From: an uncultured Eubacteriales bacterium
Lineage (GTDB): Bacteria; Bacillota_A; Clostridia; Peptostreptococcales; Anaerovoracaceae
Length of the DNA stretch: 9,295 bases
NCBI GenBank assembly: GCA_902774195.1
Contig: CACYHM010000026.1
Span: 1-9,295 of the forward strand
Reading direction: 5' to 3'
The notes under the pieces: generated by a model
Seen by the model: the letters and a program-made list of their open reading frames with translations, nothing else
Databases searched by the model: none
Told to the model about the DNA's origin: nothing
Program-made: the position numbers and the translations under genes
Part shown: positions 1 to 5,921 of the stretch, piece after piece
Layout of the letters: each line of letters opens with the position of its first letter
Position numbering within the stretch: the first letter of the stretch is position 1

Positions 1-313
1 CTTCATCATCGACTCCGTATTCGTGCTCGAGTATAGCGGCTCCGACCTTTGAATGCGCGAGAGACCTGTTTCCGATGAGGCTCTCATCAAGGCCGTATTT
101 TCTCACATAGCGGTCGCTCGTCTCCTGATCGAAGCACTTTGCTATGTCGTGATATCTGCCGGCGAAATCCGCCTTTTCGACATCTGTCCCGTAGATCTTC
201 GCAAGATCGGCAGCCATCTTCTGCACGCCCAGCGAATGGACGTATCTGTATTCGTCGAGATGCTCCTTCATGAAGCGCTCGAGACCTTCTCTATCTGTAC
301 AGTTTATGCTCAA
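1..313 (-). CDS. yqeK: YqeK-family HD-domain phosphohydrolase, N-terminal part (cut by window edge)
   Basis: This is the first 104 codons of an HD-domain protein of the YqeK family; the rest lies beyond base 1. YqeK proteins are about 190 residues long and are known as symmetrical diadenosine tetraphosphate (Ap4A) hydrolases that yield two ADP. What can be seen: a helical N-terminus with VHS at residues 25-27, the family-type segment AGRYHDIAK at 51-59 with the metal-binding HD pair His55-Asp56, and a second conserved His at 87 in LAHSKVGA. The start is taken as TTG at 313, because GAGGAG lies 7 nt upstream; the next in-frame ATG (codon 15) would remove part of the first helix. The gene overlaps the end of nadD by 23 nt, in the usual nadD-yqeK pairing, which supports translational coupling. 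Identity is firm; the start is likely; activity is inferred from the family. Confidence 0.9.
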   Translation of the reverse strand, partial: MSINCTDREGLERFMKEHLDEYRYVHSLGVQKMAADLAKIYGTDVEKADFAGRYHDIAKCFDQETSDRYVRKYGLDESLIGNRSLAHSKVGAAILEHEYGVDDE

Positions 314-914
314 TTATGTACTCCTCTGTTGCCGGAAGGACAAGCCCGCTGATGCTTTCGCCCCTTTTTACCTTCTCTCTTATCTCAGTCGAAGAAGCGT
401 CAACAGGAGGCATGTCCAGCAATATGATCTCCGCACCGTAGTCTCTGCGGTAGGCATCTATCTTCTCCATTCCCAGGCTGTCATCCGTGTCCGGTCTTCT
501 GACTGTTATGACAGGATAGTCCCTGAGTATCTCCGGACCCTCATACCACGTATCGAGCTGTACCAGCGAGTCGAAGCCGCAGACAAAGTGCAGCCTGCCG
601 CCTGCCGTTTTCCTGAAATGCCTGAGTGTCTCGACCGTGTATGACGGCCCGCCCTTCTTTATCTCATAGTCGGATACGCTGAACGCGGGATCATGATCAA
701 GAACGGTCCTTATCATTGCGATCCGGTCGCTGCCGTCTGTCACTTTGCGGTCCTGCTTGAACGGAGATATATAGGCCGGCATGAATATCAGCTCGTCCAG
801 CCCGCACTGAGAAACAGCGCAGTCCGCCAGAGATACGTGTCCTATGTGCACGGGATCAAAACTGCCTCCGTAGATCGCATATCTCCGCCTGTCTTTCATT
901 TCTTCAGTCCGCAT
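291..914 (-). CDS. nadD: Nicotinate-mononucleotide adenylyltransferase
   Basis: NadD transfers AMP from ATP to nicotinate mononucleotide, giving deamido-NAD in cytoplasmic NAD synthesis. The 207-residue reading matches the family length of about 190-215. It shows the nucleotidyltransferase signature GGSFDPVHIGH at 16-26, the SYTVETL segment at 91-97, a conserved Trp at 123, and the second nucleotide-binding motif SSTEIR at 174-179. The C-terminal motif and the length separate it from CoaD, which shares the first motif but is about 160 residues long. Two starts are possible: ATG at 914, overlapping the aspS stop by 11 nt, or ATG at 899, 4 nt after that stop. The second gives an N-terminus (MKDRRRYAIYGG) closer to the family. 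Neither has a strong ribosome binding site, so expression probably depends on ribosomes finishing aspS. The usual PPHK segment reads SPFK (50-53). Confidence 0.95.
   Translation of the reverse strand: MRTEEMKDRRRYAIYGGSFDPVHIGHVSLADCAVSQCGLDELIFMPAYISPFKQDRKVTDGSDRIAMIRTVLDHDPAFSVSDYEIKKGGPSYTVETLRHFRKTAGGRLHFVCGFDSLVQLDTWYEGPEILRDYPVITVRRPDTDDSLGMEKIDAYRRDYGAEIILLDMPPVDASSTEIREKVKRGESISGLVLPATEEYIIEHKLYR
321..326 (-). promoter_or_regulatory. Ribosome binding site of yqeK, inside nadD
   Basis: GAGGAG on the minus strand sits 7 nt before the TTG at 313. It lies within the last codons of nadD and is the main argument for the TTG start of yqeK. Confidence 0.7.
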
Positions 915-2670
915 CGTTCATAAGTTCTATGCCGAGTTCTTCGAGCTGTCCTTCGCCTGCAGGGGCCGGAGCCTCGCATACAGGACATTCCGCGTTCTGG
1001 TTCTTAGGAAATGCTATGACCTCCCTGATGCTCTTCTCTCCCAAGAGCAGCATCACGAGTCTGTCAAGTCCGTAAGCCAGACCGGCATGAGGCGGCGCAC
1101 CGTACCTGAAAGCCTCTATCAGGAAGCCGAATTTCTCTTCGCACTCCTCGTCTGTAAGACCGAGAGCTTTGAACATCCTTGCCTGCAGATCCTTGTCGTG
1201 TATCCTGACAGAGCCTCCTCCCAGCTCTACGCCGTTGAGCACGATGTCGTATGCGTTCGCTCTGAGTCCGAGTATGTCGGTATCAAGCTTATCGAGTTCG
1301 TCGAGCTTAGGCTGCGTGAACGGATGGTGCATTGCCTTTATATTGCCATCTTCGTCCTGCTCGAACATAGGGAAATCGACGACCCAGAGGAAATTGAACT
1401 GATCATCGTCCAGGAGCCCCATGAGTCCGGCGACCTTTCTTCTGAGAAAACCGAGCGAGTCGTATGTGACCTTGGCTGTTCCGCTTACGATGAATACGAT
1501 ATCTCCGGTCTTCGCTCCGAATGTATCAAGAACGGTCCTGAGCTCATCTTCAGAGAAGAATTTGCCGACCGAAGATGAAATGCCTGCTTCGTCATATTTG
1601 ATCCATACAAGGCCTTTTGCGCCGTAATGCTTGACCTCGTCGACCAGCTTGTCGATCTTTTTTCTGGAGAATTCGGCAGCCCCGCCAGGGACGCAGATAC
1701 CTCTTACGTCTCCGCCTTCAGCAAGAGTCTTTGTGAAGACCTCGAATCCGCAGCCGGCGAAGATATCGTTCAGCTTTTTCAGCTCGATATCGAATCTCGT
1801 GTCCGGCTTGTCGGAGCCGTATCTTTCCATAGCTTCAGCATATGTAAGTCTCGGGAAAGGAGTAACGACATCGATGCCCTTGACTTCCTTCATGACCTTT
1901 TTGATGAAGCCTTCCTGTACTTCTATTACGTCATCCACGCCGGCGAAGCTCATCTCCAGATCGATCTGAGTGAATTCAGGCTGCCTGTCGGCTCGAAGAT
2001 CTTCGTCCCTGAAACACTTTACTATCTGGATGTACCTGTCCGTGCCGGCCACCATGAGTAGCTGCTTGAACATCTGAGGCGACTGAGGCAGAGCATAAAA
2101 GCTTCCGTTGTGGACCCTGCTCGGGACGATATAGTCGCGGGCGCCTTCAGGCGTAGGCTTGATCAGCATCGGAGTCTCGACTTCCGTGAAGCCCTGCTCG
2201 TCGAAATAATCTCTAGCGCACTTGACGACTCTGTGCCTTACGGACAGATTTCTCTGCATCTTGCTCTTTCTGAGATCGAGATATCTGTACTTCAGCCTAA
2301 GCTCGTCGCTTACGTTGTCATCGTCCTTGATATAGATAGGCGGAGTATCTGAGACTGAATAGATCTCGATATCGTCCGCAAAGACCTCGATCTCGCCAGT
2401 AGGGAGATTAGGGTTCTTGGAACTTCTCTCTTTAACGACACCCTTTATGCCTATGCAGTACTCACTCCTCAGGCTCTTAGCCTTTTCGAGCACTTCGGCC
2501 GGGACATCCTCGTTGAATGTGATCTGCGTGATGCCCGTCTTGTCTCTGAGGTCCACGAACACGAGGCCTCCAAGGCTCCTTGCTTTTGCTACCCATCCGT
2601 TGAGCACAACGTTCTTTCCTTCATCTGCGAGCCTGAGCTCTCCGCACATATGCGTTCTTTTATAAAGCAT
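904..2670 (-). CDS. aspS: Aspartyl-tRNA synthetase, bacterial type
   Basis: AspRS is a class IIb synthetase that activates Asp with ATP and charges tRNA-Asp in the cytoplasm. The 588 residues are full length for the bacterial type. In order: the OB-fold anticodon-binding domain (about 1-105, with GWVAKARSLGG), class II motif 1 around 160-170 (FTEVETPML), motif 2 around 219-240 (FRDEDLRADRQPEFTQIDLE), the bacterial GAD insertion domain (about 285-420), the AMHHPFT and GGGSVRIHD segments, and motif 3 with GLDR at 534-537. The start is ATG at 2670, which overlaps the hisS stop by 11 nt (ATG inside ATGCTTTATAA); a purine-rich GGGAAG lies about 9 nt upstream. Leu33 sits where the nondiscriminating enzyme of Pseudomonas has His, which suggests, but does not prove, a tRNA-Asp-specific enzyme. 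The segment after motif 3 carries CPVC (about 561-566 region) instead of the commoner CLMT-like sequence. Confidence 0.98.
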   Translation of the reverse strand: MLYKRTHMCGELRLADEGKNVVLNGWVAKARSLGGLVFVDLRDKTGITQITFNEDVPAEVLEKAKSLRSEYCIGIKGVVKERSSKNPNLPTGEIEVFADDIEIYSVSDTPPIYIKDDDNVSDELRLKYRYLDLRKSKMQRNLSVRHRVVKCARDYFDEQGFTEVETPMLIKPTPEGARDYIVPSRVHNGSFYALPQSPQMFKQLLMVAGTDRYIQIVKCFRDEDLRADRQPEFTQIDLEMSFAGVDDVIEVQEGFIKKVMKEVKGIDVVTPFPRLTYAEAMERYGSDKPDTRFDIELKKLNDIFAGCGFEVFTKTLAEGGDVRGICVPGGAAEFSRKKIDKLVDEVKHYGAKGLVWIKYDEAGISSSVGKFFSEDELRTVLDTFGAKTGDIVFIVSGTAKVTYDSLGFLRRKVAGLMGLLDDDQFNFLWVVDFPMFEQDEDGNIKAMHHPFTQPKLDELDKLDTDILGLRANAYDIVLNGVELGGGSVRIHDKDLQARMFKALGLTDEECEEKFGFLIEAFRYGAPPHAGLAYGLDRLVMLLLGEKSIREVIAFPKNQNAECPVCEAPAPAGEGQLEELGIELMNDAD

Positions 2671-3907
2671 TTGCCAAATCTTCCCTTCTTACTTTTGTCT
2701 GTTCGGATGTTTCCATGTTCTTCAGAGTCAGTTCGCCGCTCGCGACTTCGTCTTCGCCGATGACGGCCGTGTATGCCGCTCCGAGCTTATTGGCGTATTT
2801 CATCTGTCCCTTGAGGTTTCTTTCTCTCGTATCGATATCCGCCCTTATGCCTGCGCTGCGGAGCTCGTGAAGCAGCCTGACTGCGTATTCTCTGGCCTCG
2901 TCGCCTATCCAGGCGAGGAATATCTGCGGTCCGGCCTCTCCTCCGAAATCGTGTCCGCAGGCTTCCATCAGAAGCAGCAGTCTTTCCTTTCCGAGCCCGA
3001 AGCCCACTCCGGGCATATCCGGGCCGCCGATCTCTTCGATCAGGTGATCGTAGCGGCCGCCGCCGCAGACCGTGCCCTGTGCTCCTATCTTTTCCGTTAT
3101 GAACTCGAAAGCTGTCTTAGTGTAGTAATCAAGTCCTCTCACTATGGACGGATCTATGACATATTCGATACCCATGGCGTCGAGATGCTGTCTGAGCTGC
3201 TCGAAGTCTTTTCTGCAGTCATCGCACAGATAATCGAGCATCTTCGGGGCGTCCCTGCAGATCTCCTTGTCTTCAGGAGACTTGCAGTCCAGGATGCGCA
3301 TCGGGTTCTTTTCGAATCTGTCTTTACATGTATTGCAGAGGCAGTCGTAGTGCGGACGAAGGAAGTCCTGCAGAGCCTTGCGGTATACCGGTCTGCATTC
3401 CCTGCAGCCGACGCTTGATATGTGCAGCACTATGTCCTCTATGCCCATGCGTTTCAGGAAATCATAACCGAGAGAGATTATCTCGGCATCGGCAAGCATG
3501 GAAGCAGTTCCGAAGTTCTCTATGCCGAACTGATGGAACTCCCTGAGCCTTCCGGCCTGAGGCTTCTCGTATCTGAAGCATGGAGTGTCATACCATATCT
3601 TTGTCGGCTGAGTCTCGGCGTAGATATTGTGTTCGATAAACGATCTTACCGTCGGAGATGTTCCTTCCGGCTTCAGAGTTATGCTTCTGCCTCCCATGTC
3701 CTCAAAGGTATACATCTCTTTCTGGACGACATCGGTAGTCTCGCCGATGCCTCTGTTGAACAGATCCGTCGCTTCGAAGACCGGGGTCCTGATCTCCCTG
3801 AATCCGTATTCCGAGCATATCCTTGCCCATTCCTTTTCAATATACTGCCACCTGTATGCGTCCTGCGGCAGCATGTCTTTCGTGCCCTTAGGCGCCTGTA
3901 TCGACAT
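2660..3907 (-). CDS. hisS: Histidyl-tRNA synthetase
   Basis: HisRS is a class IIa synthetase that charges tRNA-His. The 415 residues match the usual 410-430. Visible parts: N-terminal GTKDMLP at 8-14; motif 1 around 35-50; LKPEGTSPTVRSF at 78-90; motif 2 with GRLREFHQFGIE at 119-130; the HisRS-specific histidine-binding segments VRGLDYY (256-262) and GTVCGGGRYD (278-287); motif 3 PGVGFGLGKERL (299-310); and a C-terminal anticodon-binding domain from about 328, including DTRERNLKGQMKYANKLGA. The insertion at 168-231 contains nine Cys, several as CxxC pairs, and could bind a structural metal. The start is ATG at 3907, with GGAGG 6 nt upstream. It lies 12 nt after hemZ, leaving no room for its own T-box leader, and its stop overlaps aspS. 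It is therefore probably co-transcribed and coupled with both neighbours. Confidence 0.98.
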   Translation of the reverse strand: MSIQAPKGTKDMLPQDAYRWQYIEKEWARICSEYGFREIRTPVFEATDLFNRGIGETTDVVQKEMYTFEDMGGRSITLKPEGTSPTVRSFIEHNIYAETQPTKIWYDTPCFRYEKPQAGRLREFHQFGIENFGTASMLADAEIISLGYDFLKRMGIEDIVLHISSVGCRECRPVYRKALQDFLRPHYDCLCNTCKDRFEKNPMRILDCKSPEDKEICRDAPKMLDYLCDDCRKDFEQLRQHLDAMGIEYVIDPSIVRGLDYYTKTAFEFITEKIGAQGTVCGGGRYDHLIEEIGGPDMPGVGFGLGKERLLLLMEACGHDFGGEAGPQIFLAWIGDEAREYAVRLLHELRSAGIRADIDTRERNLKGQMKYANKLGAAYTAVIGEDEVASGELTLKNMETSEQTKVRREDLANAL

Positions 3908-3913
3908 CCGTGT

Positions 3914-3918
3914 CCTCC
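3914..3918 (-). promoter_or_regulatory. Ribosome binding site of hisS
   Basis: GGAGG on the minus strand lies 6 nt before the hisS ATG and occupies most of the 12-nt gap after hemZ. It fixes the hisS start. Confidence 0.75.
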
Positions 3919-3919
3919 G

Positions 3920-5293
3920 TTATCTGTAATACTCGTCTTTACGTGCAAGCATTTCATCGAAACGCCCGCTGTAAATGCTGTAATTGCTCACATTGGCGAT
4001 CCGTTCTATCCTGTCGTCTCCGGGATAGTACACTTTTCCTACCGCACCGGCTCCGAGACCGATGATAGTCTGTTTGTCCTCCATTATGCGGATATTGTAG
4101 ATGGAGTGTTTTCCCGGCCTGCACCATCCGACGTTTTCAAGAGCCGCTATCTGATGCTTCTGCCGGTATATGTAGTATGGTCTGAAGCCCTCTTCGCTCA
4201 GTACACTGCGGGAGATATCGAGCATGCCGGATACAGTCTCTGTGTTTTTTCTGTAGTAGTCCGGATCCGCTTCCTTCAGTCTTGATCCTCTTTTCACGGA
4301 CAGTGTATGGACCGTTATATTGTTTGCTCCGAGTCCGATGATCTCCCGGAGACCGTTCTCGAAGTCCTTTTCATTCTCACCCGGAAGGCCGGCGATCAGG
4401 TCGGCGTTTATGACATCGAACCCGGCTCCCGAAGCAAGTCTGTACGCTTCTCTTATATCTTCTGCACTGTGGTCCCTGCCTATCAGCCTCAGAGTCTCGT
4501 CCTTCATCGTCTGAGGATTTATGCTTATGCGGCTTATACCGAGCGCTCTCATCGCCGAGAGTTTGTCCTCCGTTATGGTATCCGGACGCCCCGCTTCGAC
4601 GGTGAACTCTATCGTTTCAGGGTCGATGCCGAAGGACCCGGTGACCGCACTTATGAGTTCTGTCAGCTGATCCGCCGTCAGTGTCGTCGGAGTCCCTCCT
4701 CCTATATACACGCTTTCGATCTTCGTCCCGTGCTCTTTTGCAAGTCCGCCGGCATATACTGTCTCTTTTATAAGATCTGCGAGATATGCAGCGCGAGCTT
4801 CCGGCGGAGCCACATTCGATGCAAAACTGCAGTAGGCGCATCTGGTCGGACAGAACGGTATCCCTGCATAGACAGAGGTCTTTTCCCATGGATCTCCCTT
4901 CACGTTCTCAAGCTGATACGAAGCGATATCCGCAAGCAGAGAAGCTTTTTCAGGGCTTATGAGATACCTGTGCGACATAACGGATCTCATCTCTTCGACA
5001 GAAGATCTTTTAGCGATCTCAAGAGCCGGTTTAAGGGGCCTGACTCCGGTGAGAGTCCCCCACGGAGGTCTTATCCCGGTTATGTCCGAGAGCAGTCCGT
5101 ACATCTCTCTTTTGACCGCATCCCTGTCTGAAGACATCCCCGGATCGACGAAGAAGCTCTTTCCCGTGAGAAGGCCCTTCAGAGACACTCCGTTGTACGG
5201 TATGACCTCGAATCCGTCATCCGGCAGGAACTCTCTGCCGAGCTCTAGGCAGTGATATTCGTCGTCTGTATTGTTTATATAGAACCTATACAA
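3920..5293 (-). CDS. hemZ: Radical SAM protein HemZ (coproporphyrinogen dehydrogenase-like)
   Basis: This 457-residue protein is a radical SAM enzyme of the HemN-related group. The Bacillus member HemZ is named as an oxygen-independent coproporphyrinogen III dehydrogenase of haem synthesis. The cluster-binding CX3CX2C is Cys148, Cys152 and Cys155 (CPTRCAYC), with Tyr142 six residues before it, as in HemN. GGGTPT follows at 198-203. The N-terminal extension of about 140 residues with WGTLTGVRP (78-86) and the C-terminal segment RQKH...LENVGWCRPGKHSIYN (377-400) identify HemZ and exclude HemW. The start is TTG at 5293, overlapping the preceding hydrolase stop by 8 nt, with AGAGGG 9 nt upstream. 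Residue 157 is Phe, where E. coli HemN has its fourth important Cys. No other haem gene is in the window, so the true substrate in this organism is uncertain. Confidence 0.9.
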   Translation of the reverse strand: MYRFYINNTDDEYHCLELGREFLPDDGFEVIPYNGVSLKGLLTGKSFFVDPGMSSDRDAVKREMYGLLSDITGIRPPWGTLTGVRPLKPALEIAKRSSVEEMRSVMSHRYLISPEKASLLADIASYQLENVKGDPWEKTSVYAGIPFCPTRCAYCSFASNVAPPEARAAYLADLIKETVYAGGLAKEHGTKIESVYIGGGTPTTLTADQLTELISAVTGSFGIDPETIEFTVEAGRPDTITEDKLSAMRALGISRISINPQTMKDETLRLIGRDHSAEDIREAYRLASGAGFDVINADLIAGLPGENEKDFENGLREIIGLGANNITVHTLSVKRGSRLKEADPDYYRKNTETVSGMLDISRSVLSEEGFRPYYIYRQKHQIAALENVGWCRPGKHSIYNIRIMEDKQTIIGLGAGAVGKVYYPGDDRIERIANVSNYSIYSGRFDEMLARKDEYYR

Positions 5294-5873
5294 ATGGATT
5301 TGCCCTCTTTTCGTATCCTATGGTCGTCGGTTCGCCGTGCCCCGGGTATACGGCCATATCGTCGCTGAGGGAATAAAGCTTTTCGGATATCGATCTGACA
5401 AGAGTCTCCCAGTCTCCCGTTTCCAGATCGGTCCTTCCGACGCTGAGCTTAAAAAGCGTATCTCCTGTGAAGATCTCCCTGTCTGTCGCAAAGCATATAC
5501 CGCCGCCTGTATGTCCCGGTGTCTCTATGACTCTGAGTTCTGTTTCACCCAGAGTGATGACATCGCCTTCTCTGAGAAGCTTTTTCGGTTCCGGGCATCC
5601 GCTCTTTATCATCAGCTCATGGTCTCCTTCAGGAGCAGCGAAAACGACCGATGAATACTCGTTCAGATACTGAGGGACGCACAGAAAATGATCGTGATGC
5701 GCATGAGTGAGCAGCAGATATTTCAGGTATGCATTGTTCTGGATGTCCAGTCTGACCTCCATATCATAATAGCCCGGATCTATAACTGCTTTGAAACCGG
5801 TAGCCTCGTCAGTTATGAGGTATGTGTTTTCTCCGTACATCCCGTTCGGGTAGCACTTGATCTCAAGACTCAT
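5286..5873 (-). CDS. Metallo-beta-lactamase-fold hydrolase, glyoxalase II-like
   Basis: The 195-residue protein has the complete metal-binding set of the metallo-beta-lactamase fold: THAHHDH at 56-62 (His57, His59, Asp61, His62), His121 in TPGHT, Asp138 in FTGDTLF, and His179 in YPGHGEPT. This is the pattern of small glyoxalase-II-like hydrolases (the YcbL/GloB type), which cleave thioesters such as S-lactoylglutathione or related compounds. It is shorter than classical GloB (about 250) and lacks that enzyme's C-terminal substrate-binding helices, so the substrate cannot be named. The start ATG at 5873 has a strong AGGAGG 5 nt upstream. The gene follows rel after 44 nt and overlaps hemZ by 8 nt. 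A hydrolase of this kind between rel and hemZ is a recurring arrangement in Clostridia. Fold and metal binding are firm; the function is only general. Confidence 0.9.
   Translation of the reverse strand: MSLEIKCYPNGMYGENTYLITDEATGFKAVIDPGYYDMEVRLDIQNNAYLKYLLLTHAHHDHFLCVPQYLNEYSSVVFAAPEGDHELMIKSGCPEPKKLLREGDVITLGETELRVIETPGHTGGGICFATDREIFTGDTLFKLSVGRTDLETGDWETLVRSISEKLYSLSDDMAVYPGHGEPTTIGYEKRANPFV
5303..5308 (-). promoter_or_regulatory. Ribosome binding site of hemZ
   Basis: AGAGGG on the minus strand lies 9 nt before the TTG start at 5293, inside the last codons of the preceding hydrolase gene. It supports the TTG start, which has no ATG competitor nearby. Confidence 0.55.
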
Positions 5874-5878
5874 AAAGC

Positions 5879-5884
5879 CCTCCT
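5879..5884 (-). promoter_or_regulatory. Strong ribosome binding site of the hydrolase gene
   Basis: AGGAGG on the minus strand, within GAGGAGGG, lies 5 nt before the ATG at 5873. It is the best-matching ribosome binding site in the window. Confidence 0.8.
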
Positions 5885-5892
5885 CGGTATCG

Positions 5893-5921
5893 ATAATTTA
5901 TTATTGTTCACTTATTGTCAG
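5893..5921 (-). promoter_or_regulatory. Weak candidate sigma-A promoter in the rel-hydrolase gap
   Basis: On the minus strand, CTGACA (5921-5916, five of six matches to TTGACA, overlapping the rel stop) is followed after 17 nt by AATTAT (5898-5893, four of six matches to TATAAT). The 44-nt gap is clearly richer in A and T than the genes on both sides. Such matches arise easily in AT-rich DNA, so this is only a possibility: an internal promoter for the hydrolase-hemZ-hisS-aspS-nadD-yqeK part. Confidence 0.25.

Noticed and set aside
291..914. CoaD (phosphopantetheine adenylyltransferase) instead of NadD
   Set aside because: CoaD shares the first nucleotidyltransferase motif, but the length of about 200, the SSTEIR motif and the yqeK partner fit NadD.
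1087..2061. Open frames on the plus strand opposite aspS
   Set aside because: Codon-aligned shadows of a full-length AspRS with every class II motif present.
3422..5131. Two long open frames on the plus strand opposite hemZ (287 and 274 codons)
   Set aside because: They are codon-aligned with hemZ, which keeps clear conserved motifs. Their products are rich in Arg, Ser, Tyr and Cys without recognisable motifs, and their openness follows from rare TTA, CTA and TCA codons in the sense gene.
3920..5293. HemW or HemN instead of HemZ
   Set aside because: The 140-residue N-terminal extension with WGTLTGVRP and the RQKH/LENVG segment are typical of HemZ; HemW is about 380 residues without that extension.
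5286..5873. Antibiotic-resistance metallo-beta-lactamase
   Set aside because: The protein is small, has no signal peptide, and has the GDTLF and PGHGEPT pattern of glyoxalase-II-like cytoplasmic hydrolases.
5874..5917. Terminator after rel
   Set aside because: The gap is AT-rich, but I see no GC-rich stem followed by a T run on the minus strand.
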